NCBI RefSeq assembly: GCF_900188025.1
Contig: NZ_FZNO01000006.1
Location: 124,001-188,000 of the forward strand
Direction: 5' to 3'
Source of the DNA: Blastococcus mobilis
GTDB lineage: Bacteria; Actinomycetota; Actinomycetes; Mycobacteriales; Geodermatophilaceae
Length of the DNA: 64,000 bases
The notes under the pieces are model-generated. The model was not told the origin of the DNA. It made no database searches and worked only from the letters and a program-made list of their open reading frames with translations. Position numbers and translations under genes: made by a program. Below, in pieces: positions 18,171-27,069 of the stretch (positions are counted from its first letter, which is position 1; each line of letters opens with the position of its first letter).

Positions 18171-19067
18171 TCAGGGCATCGGCATGCCGCCGGTGACACC
18201 GATGCGCTCACCGGTGATGTAGCTCGATTCCTGGGAAGCCAGGAACACGTACGCCGGCGCCAGCTCCGCCGGCTGCCCCGCCCGGCCGATGGGGGTCTCG
18301 GCACCGAAGGAGCCGACCTGCTCCGCCGGCATGGTCGCGGGGATCAGCGGCGTCCAGATCGGTCCGGGCGCCACGGTGTTGACCCGGATGCCCTTCGGCG
18401 CGAGCTCCTGGGAGAGCCCCTTCGTGAGGTTCACCAGCGCCCCCTTGGTCGAGGCGTAGTCCAGCAACGAGGGGGAGGGCTGGTAGGCCTGGATCGAGGT
18501 GGTGATGATGATGCTGGAGCCGGGCTGCATGTGCCGCACGGCCGCCTTGCAGAGCCAGAACGTGGCGAAGACGTTGGTGTAGTAGGTGCGCAGCAACTGC
18601 TCGGTGCTGAGGTCCTCGATGCCGTCGATCGACATCTGGTAGGCCGCATTGCTGACCAGCACGTCCAGGCCGCCGAGCTCGGCGACCGTCCGCTCGACCA
18701 GGCTCTGGCAGAACCCCTCGTCCCGGACGTCGCCGGGCGCGGTCACGGCCTGACGCCCCGCGTCGCGGACGACTCGGGCGGTGACCTGGGCGTCGTCCTC
18801 CTCCTCGGGCAGGTAGGAGATCAGCACGTCGGCGCCCTCACGCGCGTATGCCAGCGCCACGGCTCGTCCGATGCCGGAATCGCCGCCGGTGATGAGGGCT
18901 CGCCTGCCCTCGAGCCGGCCGCTGCCCCGGTAGGTCGACTCGCCGTAGTCCGGCTCGATCGCCATGTCCGACTCGAGCCCCGGGTGCTCGATCGTCTGCT
19001 CGGGCAGCGCGTCGGTCTGGACGTGCTGGGAGGTGGGGTCCTGCGCGGAGAACTGGTCCTGGCTCAT
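18171..19067 (-). CDS. SDR family oxidoreductase (YhdF/general-stress type)
   Basis: Short-chain dehydrogenase of 298 aa. The NAD(P) motif TGGDSGIG is at 60-67, with NAAYQ at 140-144, and the catalytic set is Ser191, Tyr204 and Lys208 (YASTK). A 50-residue polar N-terminal extension before the Rossmann fold is typical of the YhdF/YdaD general-stress subgroup. The substrate is unknown. ATG 19067 has AAGGAG upstream. It is the last gene of the trx-MFS-SDR unit, 27 nt after the MFS stop. Confidence 0.9.
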   Translation of the reverse strand: MSQDQFSAQDPTSQHVQTDALPEQTIEHPGLESDMAIEPDYGESTYRGSGRLEGRRALITGGDSGIGRAVALAYAREGADVLISYLPEEEDDAQVTARVVRDAGRQAVTAPGDVRDEGFCQSLVERTVAELGGLDVLVSNAAYQMSIDGIEDLSTEQLLRTYYTNVFATFWLCKAAVRHMQPGSSIIITTSIQAYQPSPSLLDYASTKGALVNLTKGLSQELAPKGIRVNTVAPGPIWTPLIPATMPAEQVGSFGAETPIGRAGQPAELAPAYVFLASQESSYITGERIGVTGGMPMP

Positions 19068-19094
19068 GGGGCTCCTTCGGGTCCGATCCGCGCC

Positions 19095-20453
19095 TCATAC
19101 CCGTCGGGTGGCGCAGGCAGACCGCCCGCCGGGCGCCGACGCCGGGGGCGGCGCCGAGGTGGATGCGCAGGGCTCCGCGGGCCGCGACGTCCACCGGGCG
19201 GGGCGCTGGTGCGTCTCGTACATGCGGACGGCGGTGAGCAGGCCGGAGGCCGCGGTGAGTGCGGCGACGACCCAGACGGCCGTGCGGATGCCGTACAGGT
19301 CGGCGAGCACACCGGAGAGCAGCGCGCCGACGGCGAAACCACCGTCCCGCCACAACCGGTAGATGCCGACGGCGCGGGCGCGCCAGGCCGGGTGGGCGAC
19401 GTCGCCGATGGCGGCCAGCAGGGTCGGGTAGACCATCGCGGTTCCCGCACCCAGCAGGGCGGCGGCAGCGGCCCAGACGAGGAAGGTGTCGGCGGCGGCG
19501 ATCAGCCCGAGGGCGCCGGCCTGCAGCAGCATGCCGCCGGTGATGAAGGGCTTGCGGCCCCAGCGGTCCGACAGCCCACCGGTGACCAGCTGCCCCAGGC
19601 CCCACACGGCCGGGTAGAGGGCGGCGAGCACGCCGACGCGGCCGATGCCGAGCCCCGCTCCGGCGAACAGGACGGGGAAGAGTCCCCAGGCCAGGCCGTC
19701 GTTGAGGTTGTTGACCAGGCCGGCCTGGCTGGCCGAGGAGAGCGCCGGCTCCCGGAAGCTGGTCTGCAGGAACACCTGCCGCTGCGTCAGGTCCTCCCGC
19801 AGGTGGTCATGCCGGTTGTCGGCGCGGTGGGTCTGCGCCTCCAGCCGGGCGTGCCCCCGGGTCTCGCGGACGGCGAGGGTGGACACGCCCAGGCCGAGCG
19901 CGGCGTACGCGATACCGACGAAGAACGGCTCCGGGCGCAGCCCGAAGGTGGCGGCCAGGTAGCCGGTGGCCAGTGCGGTGAGGGCGACGGCGAGGTAGCC
20001 GGCGGCCTCGTTGAACCCCATCGCCAGCCCGCGCCGGGCCGGGCCGACCAGGTCGATCTTCATGATCACGGTGGTCGACCAGGTGAGCCCCTGGCTGATC
20101 CCCAGCAGCACGTTGGCCGCCACGATCCAGCCCCACGATGGCGACCAGATCAGCAACAGCGGCACCGGGACGGCGATGAACCAGCCGGCGACCAGCACCG
20201 GCTTCCGCCCGTATCGGTCCGACCAGGCGCCGGCCAGGTAATTGGTGACCGCCTTCGCCAGCCCGAACGCCAGGATGTAGGTCAGGACCGCGCTGTAGGC
20301 GGTCAGCCCGAACTCCCGCTCAGCGAGCAGCGGCAGCACCGTCCGCTCCTGGCCCAGCATCCCGCCGACCAGCGCGTTCACCGCGACCAGCAGGGCGAAC
20401 TGGGCAGCGTTCTGCCGCAGGCCCAGTTCCACCCTGCGGGTACGGCGGCTCAT
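19095..20453 (-). CDS. MFS transporter
   Basis: Major facilitator of 452 aa with about 12 hydrophobic segments. MFS motif A occurs in both halves (GAWSDRYGRKP and GGLSDRWGRKP), with a hydrophilic central loop at about residues 200-235. The last 40 residues are Ala/Pro/Ser/Arg-rich and not membrane-like. It lies between thioredoxin and SDR genes, so it may export or import a sulfur or redox-related compound. That is inference from context only. ATG 20453 follows an out-of-frame ATG in a short GATGAGCC duplication. Confidence 0.85.
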   Translation of the reverse strand: MSRRTRRVELGLRQNAAQFALLVAVNALVGGMLGQERTVLPLLAEREFGLTAYSAVLTYILAFGLAKAVTNYLAGAWSDRYGRKPVLVAGWFIAVPVPLLLIWSPSWGWIVAANVLLGISQGLTWSTTVIMKIDLVGPARRGLAMGFNEAAGYLAVALTALATGYLAATFGLRPEPFFVGIAYAALGLGVSTLAVRETRGHARLEAQTHRADNRHDHLREDLTQRQVFLQTSFREPALSSASQAGLVNNLNDGLAWGLFPVLFAGAGLGIGRVGVLAALYPAVWGLGQLVTGGLSDRWGRKPFITGGMLLQAGALGLIAAADTFLVWAAAAALLGAGTAMVYPTLLAAIGDVAHPAWRARAVGIYRLWRDGGFAVGALLSGVLADLYGIRTAVWVVAALTAASGLLTAVRMYETHQRPARWTSRPAEPCASTSAPPPASAPGGRSACATRRV

Positions 20454-20480
20454 CGGCTCATCGGCTCGTCACCGGGTCGG

Positions 20481-20849
20481 TCAGGCGCTGCGGCGCTGCG
20501 TGGCCAGGTCGGCGCGCACCTGGTCCATGTCCAGGCCGCGCACCGCGGTGACGAGTTCCTCGAGCGCCTCGGCGGGAAGGGCGCCGGGCTGGGCGAACAC
20601 CAGCACGCCGTCGCGGAAGGCCATCAGGGTCGGGATCGAGCGGATCCCGGCGGCCGCGGCCAGCTCCTGCTCGGCCTCGGTGTCGACCTTGCCGAACACG
20701 ATGTCGGGGTGCCGCTGCGAGGCGTCCTCGAACACTGGCGCGAAGGCCCGGCACGGGCCGCACCAGCCGGCCCAGAAGTCGACCAGCACGATGCCGTCGC
20801 GGGTGACGGTGTCCTGGAAGGTGGTGGCGGTCAGAGCGGTCGAACTCAT
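20481..20849 (-). CDS. thioredoxin
   Basis: Thioredoxin of 122 aa with the active site WCGPC (Cys30, Cys33) and the cis-Pro region [14 protein letters not shown]. It reduces protein disulfides or persulfides in the cytoplasm. ATG 20849 is the family start and has AGAGGA upstream. It heads the unit trx-MFS-SDR. A CsoR/CstR-like palindrome lies 24 nt upstream of the start codon, so transcription is probably induced by the same signal as the rhodanese unit. Confidence 0.92.
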   Translation of the reverse strand: MSSTALTATTFQDTVTRDGIVLVDFWAGWCGPCRAFAPVFEDASQRHPDIVFGKVDTEAEQELAAAAGIRSIPTLMAFRDGVLVFAQPGALPAEALEELVTAVRGLDMDQVRADLATQRRSA

Positions 20850-20872
20850 GGGTGGTCCTCTCTCAGTTGTTC

Positions 20873-20890
20873 GTATACCCCGGGGGGTAC
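20873..20890. promoter_or_regulatory. CsoR/CstR-like operator upstream of trx
   Basis: GTATACCCCGGGGGGTAC is an imperfect palindrome of the TACCCC-GGGGTA form bound by CsoR-family (DUF156) repressors. It sits 24 nt upstream of the trx ATG and probably overlaps the transcription start. A sister site is at 22780-22795. The remainder of the 208-nt gap shows no gene. Confidence 0.6.
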
Positions 20891-21057
20891 AACAGGATGA
20901 CGGTCGGATCTGTTCCGGCCGGGCCGTCAGCCGAGGTGCGATGGGTCCTGCTGGCCCTGCGCTCCAGCGGTGCGATGACGTACTGCCAGCCGGTGCAGCC
21001 CGTGCTGTCCGTCTTCGCGCTCGGGCTGCCGGCGTGGGCCCTGATGGCTGGCGCACC

Positions 21058-22215
21058 TCACGCCTGGATCGGATCGACCGGTCGCCCGAGTCCGGCACCG
21101 CCGTGGACACCCTGCCGTTCGTGCAGCGCTTCCGACGCCGTCGGCCGGCGCCGCCAGGCGAGCGCCGCGACCCACGCGAGGACGAAGCCCGCGACCACGA
21201 GCAGCCCGGAGCGGGAGAGGTCCAGGCCGCTGATCCAGGTGGTGACGACGTCGTCGAGCCCCAGGCGGTCGTGCAGCACCGAGACGAGCTGGATCGTGCC
21301 GACGACGAGCGCGACGGCCACCGACAGCCCGGTGACCACGGCGTTGTAGGTGAGCTTGCGCAGAGGGCGGGCGAACGCCCAGTCGTACGCGGCGGTCATG
21401 AAGGCGCCGTCCAGGGTGTCGAACAGGCTCATCCCGGCCGCGAAGAGCACGGGCAGGACGAGCACCGCGTACCAGGGCAACGTGACCGCGGCCGTGCCCG
21501 CCAGCACGAGCAGTGCGACCTCCGTGGCGGTGTCGAACCCCAGGCCCATGAGCAAGCCGACCGGGTAGGCCTGGGCCGGGTGGTTGATCCTCCGGGTGAA
21601 GCGACCCAACAGCCGGGACAGGGCACCTGCGGTGGCGAGCGACGCGTCGAGCTGCTCGGCCGTGAGCCGTCCGCTGCGGAACCGCCGCCGCGTGCGCAGG
21701 ATGCCGACCAGCGCGACCAGGTTGACCAGCCCGACGACCCACAGGAAGAAGCCGGCGGCGCCGGTGCCGAACGTGCTCAAGGCCGTATGGACGGCCGAGC
21801 CCTCCTGCACCAGGGATGAGGCCAGCCGCGCGCCGGTGGCGACGAGCAACGCCATCGCGAAGACGACGCTCGAGTGCCCCAGGGAGAACCAGAAACCGAC
21901 CGACAGGGGGCGCTTGCCGTCGGCGGTCAGCTTGCGGGTGGCGCCGTCGATGACCCCGATGTGGTCGACGTCGAAGGCGTGCCGCACGCCGAAGGCGTAG
22001 GCGGTCAGGCCCAGCCCGAGGCCGAAGACCTGGTCCCCGACGACGTGATCCTGCGGGGCGACGAGGAGAGCGAGCACCCCCCAGCCCACGACGTGCAGAC
22101 CGGCGACGACGGCCAGCAGCCGCAGCAGTCGGTGGGTGTCCTGCCCGCGCCAGGATCCGCCGGCAGGGGTGCCGGCGTGCCCAGCCCGGGGCATCACGGG
22201 TGTCGAGGTGGTCAT
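21058..22215 (-). CDS. nickel/cobalt transporter of the NiCoT family
   Basis: HoxN/NixA-type permease of 385 aa with about eight membrane segments. The NiCoT signature HAFDVDHI (79-86), GHSSVVF and LGFDTATE are all present; the His/Asp of the first form the metal-recognition site. It takes up Ni2+ and/or Co2+. ATG 22215 has CGGAGA upstream, and the frame upstream of it is not coding-like. It follows the rhodanese gene by 85 nt on the same strand. No urease, hydrogenase or cobalamin gene is nearby. Confidence 0.9.
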   Translation of the reverse strand: MTTSTPVMPRAGHAGTPAGGSWRGQDTHRLLRLLAVVAGLHVVGWGVLALLVAPQDHVVGDQVFGLGLGLTAYAFGVRHAFDVDHIGVIDGATRKLTADGKRPLSVGFWFSLGHSSVVFAMALLVATGARLASSLVQEGSAVHTALSTFGTGAAGFFLWVVGLVNLVALVGILRTRRRFRSGRLTAEQLDASLATAGALSRLLGRFTRRINHPAQAYPVGLLMGLGFDTATEVALLVLAGTAAVTLPWYAVLVLPVLFAAGMSLFDTLDGAFMTAAYDWAFARPLRKLTYNAVVTGLSVAVALVVGTIQLVSVLHDRLGLDDVVTTWISGLDLSRSGLLVVAGFVLAWVAALAWRRRPTASEALHERQGVHGGAGLGRPVDPIQA

Positions 22216-22300
22216 GAGGTGTCTCCGAGTGGATGGTGCGCGAGGTGTGGCGGACGGCCTGCCCGTGGCACGGGCCGCGAGCCGCCATCGGTGGTGGAAG

Positions 22301-22660
22301 TCAGATGTGGGTGCGGCCGGGCGGACCGTCGAGCGGCAGCCCGGCCCGCTGCCAGGCGAGCATGCCGCCACGGACGTCGACGACGTCCCGCCCCTCGTTC
22401 CTGAGCAGCGCCGCGGCGCGCGCGGACCTCGCCCCGGACCGGCAGACCGTGATGACCCGCCGGTGGGCAGGAACCTCCCGGAGCCGACCGGCCAGCTGGT
22501 CGAGCGGGATGTTGCGGCTCCGAGGCGCGTGCCCGGCCTTGAACTCCTGCCGCGTCCTGACGTCGAGCAGTACCGCGCCCGACTGCCGCAGGAGTTCGGC
22601 CTCGCGGGGGGTCACCTTGTTCCCGGCGAGGGCCTTCTTGATCCGATCGAGCAGCCTCAT
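22301..22660 (-). CDS. single-domain rhodanese (sulfurtransferase)
   Basis: Rhodanese-like protein of 119 aa. The catalytic Cys73 lies in the loop CRSGARS, which has the six-residue form of thiosulfate/persulfide sulfurtransferases. LLDVRTRQEF and IPLDQL are typical. The start MRLLDRIKKAL is set by the ATGA overlap with a 31-codon ORF upstream. The CsoR-type palindrome at 22780, with a thioredoxin under a similar site, suggests a role in reactive-sulfur handling (inference). Confidence 0.9.
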   Translation of the reverse strand: MRLLDRIKKALAGNKVTPREAELLRQSGAVLLDVRTRQEFKAGHAPRSRNIPLDQLAGRLREVPAHRRVITVCRSGARSARAAALLRNEGRDVVDVRGGMLAWQRAGLPLDGPPGRTHI

Positions 22661-22752
22661 GCCTGATCGCCGCCGCAGATCCGGGGACCCGATTCCGTCG
22701 CGACGGACGGCGTCCCGTCGTCGAACTGCTCGATACGCACGAGCCTGGCCAT
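22657..22752 (-). CDS. 31-residue leader or small protein coupled to rhodanese
   Basis: A short frame with a strong SD (CGGAGG, 5-7 nt before ATG 22752) encodes 31 residues beginning MARLVRIEQFDDG. It contains one Cys near the end (RICGGDQA). Its TGA overlaps the rhodanese ATG. The good SD and exact coupling argue that it is translated. It may be a functional small protein or a leader that passes ribosomes to the rhodanese gene. No homologue is recognised. Confidence 0.55.
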   Translation of the reverse strand: MARLVRIEQFDDGTPSVATESGPRICGGDQA

Positions 22753-22779
22753 GTTGACCTCCGATGACCTGCCGACTGG

Positions 22780-22795
22780 ATACCCTCGGGGGTAT
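22780..22795. promoter_or_regulatory. CsoR/CstR-like operator, divergent region
   Basis: ATACCCTCGGGGGTAT: the half-sites ATACCC and GGGTAT are perfectly inverted around TCGG. It lies 27 nt upstream of the leader-rhodanese start, almost the same geometry as the trx site. It is also in the 203-nt gap upstream of the rightward gene at 22956, so it could affect both directions. Confidence 0.65.
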
Positions 22796-22955
22796 ATTGG
22801 ACTCAACGACGAGGTGGGGCAGTTGTTCCCGGCGGCCGCAGTGGGCGAGGGCCGGGACCAATGCGCGGCCCTCGCACCCGGCGGGTACCTGGGCGGGTGT
22901 AGGCGGGAGGCCGTCGGGCTACAGCGGTGACAGGGTTCGAGACGGGAGGACAGCT

Positions 22956-23462
22956 GTGGACGCGGTGAGCGGCACCAGTCGTGCTCGGGCGCTTTTGCCG
23001 GCGGCGGGCCGGGGCGTCCTCGCGGGGCTGCTGGGTGTGGCGGTGATGACGGCGGCGGAGAAGGTCGAGCAGTCGATCACCCATCGCCCGAACTCCTACG
23101 TCCCGGCGCGCACGCTGCTGACGCTGTTGGGGCGGCACCCGTCCGACGACGCCCGGCCGACCGGGTGGAACCACGCAATGCACTGGGGCACCGGGGCGGT
23201 CCTGGGTGCGCTGCGCGGGGTGTGGGCCGCGGTCGGGCTGCGCGGCCCACAGGCGCACGTGGCGCACACCATCGTGCGGCTGTCGACCGATCAGACGTTG
23301 GAGAACACCACCGGGGTGGGGGCGCCGCCGATGATCTGGCCGCGCGACGAGCGCGCCGTCGACGTCCTGCACAAAGCGATCTACTCGCTGGCGACCGGCC
23401 TGATCGCCGAGCGGATGGTCCCGCCGTACCTGCAGTCCCGCCGCGGGCTGACCAGTCACTGA
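22956..23462 (+). CDS. conserved membrane-associated protein, unknown function
   Basis: Protein of 168 aa. A hydrophobic segment near the N-terminus (GVLAGLLGVAVMTAAEK) is followed by the conserved-looking stretches RPNSYVPARTL, NHAMHWGTGAVLG and a C-terminal helix. I cannot place it in a named family. GTG 22956 has GGAGG 6 nt upstream and the frame upstream is not coding-like. It is the first gene of a rightward unit with DUF2243 and CtaG. Confidence 0.75.
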   Translation: MDAVSGTSRARALLPAAGRGVLAGLLGVAVMTAAEKVEQSITHRPNSYVPARTLLTLLGRHPSDDARPTGWNHAMHWGTGAVLGALRGVWAAVGLRGPQAHVAHTIVRLSTDQTLENTTGVGAPPMIWPRDERAVDVLHKAIYSLATGLIAERMVPPYLQSRRGLTSH

Positions 23463-23478
23463 GACGGAGACGCGCAGG

Positions 23479-23961
23479 GTGACCGTCTCAGGGACCCGAC
23501 CGTCCCCCGTCGACCGCCGCAGGTCGCTGCTCACCGGCACCATGCTCGGCATCGCGATCATGGCCGCCGCGGACGAGGTGGTCTTCCACCAACTGCTGGG
23601 CTGGCACCACTTCTACGACCGCTCGACGCCCGACGTGGCCCTGCTGTCCGACGGGTTGCTGCAGACGGCCTACCTGGTGCTGCTGGTCGCCGGCTTCTTC
23701 CGGTTCGCCGACCTCCGCCGGCGCGCGACGCTGGCCCACCGCTCGACGTGGGGTGGATTCCTGCTGGGTCTGGGCGCCTTCCAGTTGCTCGACGGGGTGG
23801 TCGACCACAAGCTGCTGCGGCTGCATCAGGTCCGCTACGGCGTCGACTTGCTGCCCTACGACCTGTTCTGGAACGGCGCCGCGGTGGTGCTGCTGCTGAT
23901 CGGTGCGATCCTGACCTGGCGGTCCCGCAGTGAGGGGCGGACACCGGCCCCCGGGCACTGA
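23479..23961 (+). CDS. DUF2243 family membrane protein
   Basis: Membrane protein of 160 aa with four hydrophobic segments and the DUF2243 hallmarks ADEVVFHQLLGWHHFYD and LLDGVVDHKLLRLHQ. Several conserved His residues suggest metal or heme contact, but the function is unknown. It starts at GTG 23479, 16 nt after the previous stop, and ends 5 nt before the CtaG-like gene. DUF2243 genes are frequently paired with caa3-type CtaG genes, which supports the call. Confidence 0.85.
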   Translation: MTVSGTRPSPVDRRRSLLTGTMLGIAIMAAADEVVFHQLLGWHHFYDRSTPDVALLSDGLLQTAYLVLLVAGFFRFADLRRRATLAHRSTWGGFLLGLGAFQLLDGVVDHKLLRLHQVRYGVDLLPYDLFWNGAAVVLLLIGAILTWRSRSEGRTPAPGH

Positions 23962-23966
23962 CCGTC

Positions 23967-24893
23967 GTGGCGGTCGCGTCCGTACCACTGGCGCACGGCG
24001 GCTCGCACGTGGCCGGCGACTCCGTCGTGGTGTGGCTGCTGGCGGCGCTGGTCGCGATCGTGCCGGTTGCGGTGTACCTCGCCGGCGTGGCCCGGCTGCG
24101 CGGGAACGGCCGCGGCTGGAGCAACCGGCGGACGGCGAGCTTCCTGCTGGGAACCGCCCTGGTCGGCACGGCGCTGTCCCCGGCGGTCGACGCAGGCACG
24201 GCCGGGGGCCACATGGCGCAGCACCTGCTGCTGGGCATGTACGCACCGATCGCGCTGGTGCTCGGGGCGCCGCTGACCCTGCTGCTGGCCGCCCTGCCAG
24301 TCCCCGCCCGCCGGCCGGCCGCCGTGGTCCTTCGTGCCAGGTCGCTGCACGTGCTCTCGCACGTGGCCACCGCCGCCGCGCTCAGCGTCGGCGGCCTGTA
24401 CCTGTTGTACCTCACGCCGCTGTACGCGCTGAGTGCCCGCTCGGAGTCGGTCCATCACCTGCTCCACCTGCACTTCGTGCTGGCCGGGTACCTGTACGCC
24501 TGGGCGGTCGCCGGCCCCGATCCGGCTCCTCGCCGTCCCGGCACGAGGACGCGGATCGCCGTTCTCGTCGTCGCCGGCGGGGCGCACGGCTACCTGGCCA
24601 AGCTGCTCTACGCGCGGGCCCCGGACCTGCCTCCCGGCAGCGGCCACACCGCCGCGGAGATCGAATCCGCGGCGCAGTGGATGTACTACGGCGGCCACGT
24701 CGGAGAGCTGCTCCTGCTGGTGGCGCTGTTCACCGCCTGGTACCGCCGCACCGGTCGCACCACGCGTGTAGCTGACGTGACGCAGCGGACCTCGGAAGGG
24801 GGCGGCCGCTCGATGCGTGTCCGACACGGATGTGGCGAGACGTCGCCACAGCGAGGGCTGACCGGCGGGGGCGTGACTCGCCTCGTCCCCTGA
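23967..24893 (+). CDS. cytochrome c oxidase assembly protein, CtaG (caa3) type
   Basis: Multi-pass membrane protein of 308 aa of the caa3_CtaG family, linked to copper delivery or maturation of heme-copper oxidase. Conserved features include GGHMAQHLLLGMYAPI, SVHHLLHLHFVLAGYLYAW and the late His region MYYGGHVGELLLL. The last 45 residues are hydrophilic and may be a non-conserved tail. GTG 23967 is coupled to DUF2243. No oxidase subunit genes are in the window. The 119-nt gap after it holds no gene. Confidence 0.83.
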   Translation: MAVASVPLAHGGSHVAGDSVVVWLLAALVAIVPVAVYLAGVARLRGNGRGWSNRRTASFLLGTALVGTALSPAVDAGTAGGHMAQHLLLGMYAPIALVLGAPLTLLLAALPVPARRPAAVVLRARSLHVLSHVATAAALSVGGLYLLYLTPLYALSARSESVHHLLHLHFVLAGYLYAWAVAGPDPAPRRPGTRTRIAVLVVAGGAHGYLAKLLYARAPDLPPGSGHTAAEIESAAQWMYYGGHVGELLLLVALFTAWYRRTGRTTRVADVTQRTSEGGGRSMRVRHGCGETSPQRGLTGGGVTRLVP

Positions 24894-25012
24894 GCGAGCT
24901 GGTCCGTTGTGGAGTCGGTGAGGTCGAGGGGAGTTGCTGCCGTCCGGGCAATGGTCGCCGGCGGGTCGACGGCATGAGTTCGCACACGGACCCGTGAGGG
25001 AAGCAAAGGGGC

Positions 25013-27010
25013 ATGCCCAACCGTCTCGCCGGCGCCACGAGCCCATACCTGCTGCAACACGCGGACAATCCGGTCGACTGGTGGGAGTGGGGACCGGAGG
25101 CGTTCGAGGAGGCGCGGCGTCTCAGCAGACCACTCCTGATCAGCGTCGGCTACGCCGCCTGTCACTGGTGCCACGTGATGGCGCACGAGTCCTTCGAGGA
25201 CGAGGCGACGGCCGCGCAGATGAACGCGTCCTTCGTCTGCGTGAAGGTCGACCGGGAGGAGCGGCCCGACGTCGACAGCGTGTACATGACCGCCACCCAG
25301 GCCATGACCGGACACGGCGGCTGGCCGATGACCGTGTTCACGACCCCCGACGGCAAGCCGTTCTACTGCGGCACCTACTTCCCGCCCCGCCCCGCCCACG
25401 GCATGCCCGCCTTCCGGCAGGTGCTCGCAGCGGTCGAGGACGCCTGGGCCAATCGTCGAGCCGACCTCGAGACGGCGGGCACGAAGATCGCCGGCGCCAT
25501 CTCCTCTCGGCTGGATCTCGGTGCCCCCGCGCCGTTGTCGGCCGAGGTCCTCGACTCCGCCGTCCGTACGTTGGGCAGCAGCTACGACGAGACGGCCGCG
25601 GGCTTCGGGGGTGCGCCCAAGTTCCCGCCGTCCATGCTGCTGGAGTTCCTGCTCCGCAACCACGCACGCACCGGTGATGCCGAGGCCCTGCGCATGGCGC
25701 GAGGAACGCTCGAGGCCATGGCCCGCGGCGGCATCTACGACCAGCTCGCCGGCGGTTTCGCGCGGTACTCCGTCGACGCGGGGTGGGTGGTGCCGCACTT
25801 CGAGAAGATGCTGTACGACAACGCCCTGCTGCTGCGGGTGTACCTGCACCTCTGGCGGACGACGGGCGACGAGTGGGCCCGCCGGGTCGCCGACGAGACG
25901 GCCGGCTTCCTGATCCGCGACCTCGGCACGCCGGAGGGCGGCTTCGCCTCCGCCCTGGACGCCGACACCGACGGTGTCGAAGGACTGACCTACGTGTGGA
26001 CGCCGGACCAGCTGACCGAGGTCCTCGGTCCCGATGACGGGCGTTGGGCCGCCGACCAGTTCGAGGTGACCGACCGCGGCACCTTCGAGCACGGGACGTC
26101 GACGTTGCAGTGGCTGCACGACTCCGACGATCCCGCCCGGTTGGCCACCGTGAAGGAGCGGCTGTTGGCCGCGCGCGCCCGGCGACCGCAGCCGGCCCGG
26201 GACGACAAGGTGGTCACCGCGTGGAACGGACTGGCCATCGCGGCGCTGGCCGAGCACGGGGTTCTCACCGGCGCCGACGGTTCGGTGGCAGCGGCGCGCC
26301 GGGCGGCCGAGCTGCTGGCCGGGACGCACTGGGTCGACGGCCGGCTCCGGCGGGCCTCCCGGAACGGGGTCGCGGGTCGGTACGCGGGTGTCCTGGAGGA
26401 CTACGGCGACCTGGCCGAGGGACTGCTGGCACTGCACCAGGCGACCGGTGAGGGCCGCTGGCTGGAGCTGGCCGGGGACCTGCTGGACGTCGTCGCCGAA
26501 CAGTTCATCGACGTCGAGGGATGGCACGACACGGCCGCCGATGCCGAGGCGCTGGTCCACCGGCCCTTCGATCCCGCGGACGGCCCGACGCCCGCGGGCA
26601 TCGCTGCCGCGGCAGGGGCGGCGGTGGGGTACGCCGCGTTGGCCGGCTCGCCGCGGCACCGGGAACTCGGAGAGGCGGCGCTCGCGTCGCTGACCCGGCT
26701 GGTCGCCCAGGCCCCCCGCGCGGCCGGGTGGGCCGCGGCCGTGGGTGAGGCGCTGCTGGCCGGCCCGCTGGAGGTGGCGGTCAGCGGTCCGGCCGGTCCC
26801 GAACGGGATGCGCTCGCGGCCGCGGCCCGCGCGGCCACCAGCCCGGGCGCCGTCGTCGTCGTCGGAGAGCCGGACGCGCTGGGGGTGCCGCTCCTGGCCG
26901 ACCGCCCCGTGCAGGCCGGCCGTGCCGCCGCCTACGTCTGCCGGGGGTTCGTCTGCTCCGCCCCCGTCACCGACGTGTCCGCTCTCAGCGCAGCGATGGC
27001 AGCTTCCTGA
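25013..27010 (+). CDS. YyaL/DUF255 thioredoxin-domain protein
   Basis: Cytoplasmic protein of 665 aa. The N-terminal thioredoxin-like domain carries CHWC (Cys50, Cys53) in GYAACHWCHVMAHESFED. The central and C-terminal parts form an alpha/alpha-toroid resembling N-acylglucosamine epimerases (NPVDWWEW, AWNGLAIAAL). It is the counterpart of M. tuberculosis Rv1084 by content and position. The enzymatic role of the family is not established. ATG 25013 has AGGGG a few bases upstream. Confidence 0.9.
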   Translation: MPNRLAGATSPYLLQHADNPVDWWEWGPEAFEEARRLSRPLLISVGYAACHWCHVMAHESFEDEATAAQMNASFVCVKVDREERPDVDSVYMTATQAMTGHGGWPMTVFTTPDGKPFYCGTYFPPRPAHGMPAFRQVLAAVEDAWANRRADLETAGTKIAGAISSRLDLGAPAPLSAEVLDSAVRTLGSSYDETAAGFGGAPKFPPSMLLEFLLRNHARTGDAEALRMARGTLEAMARGGIYDQLAGGFARYSVDAGWVVPHFEKMLYDNALLLRVYLHLWRTTGDEWARRVADETAGFLIRDLGTPEGGFASALDADTDGVEGLTYVWTPDQLTEVLGPDDGRWAADQFEVTDRGTFEHGTSTLQWLHDSDDPARLATVKERLLAARARRPQPARDDKVVTAWNGLAIAALAEHGVLTGADGSVAAARRAAELLAGTHWVDGRLRRASRNGVAGRYAGVLEDYGDLAEGLLALHQATGEGRWLELAGDLLDVVAEQFIDVEGWHDTAADAEALVHRPFDPADGPTPAGIAAAAGAAVGYAALAGSPRHRELGEAALASLTRLVAQAPRAAGWAAAVGEALLAGPLEVAVSGPAGPERDALAAAARAATSPGAVVVVGEPDALGVPLLADRPVQAGRAAAYVCRGFVCSAPVTDVSALSAAMAAS

Positions 27011-27028
27011 GCACGCCTCAGCGGCCTA

Positions 27029-27053
27029 CCGTGTAACCGTGTAATCAACACGG
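27029..27053. promoter_or_regulatory. direct and inverted repeat upstream of an RHH-like gene
   Basis: CCGTGTAA is duplicated in tandem (27029-27036, 27037-27044). The second copy forms an inverted repeat CCGTGT-AATCA-ACACGG (27037-27053). It lies 16 nt upstream of ATG 27070 and is a likely operator, possibly for autoregulation. Confidence 0.5.
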
Positions 27054-27069
27054 ACCGCGGGAGGTCGCC

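Noticed and set aside
17810-18196. A 128-codon plus-strand gene before the SDR gene
   Set aside because: Only its last 40 codons look protein-like, there is no SD, and it overlaps the SDR stop. It is kept only as a possible remnant.
20453-20468. GCCGATGA boxes at the MFS start
   Set aside because: They are part of a short GATGAGCC duplication at the gene start, have no TCAR at 16 nt and no link to motility.
17928-20900. A 990-codon plus-strand open frame across SDR, MFS and thioredoxin genes
   Set aside because: No recognisable domain, and the minus-strand genes are certain.
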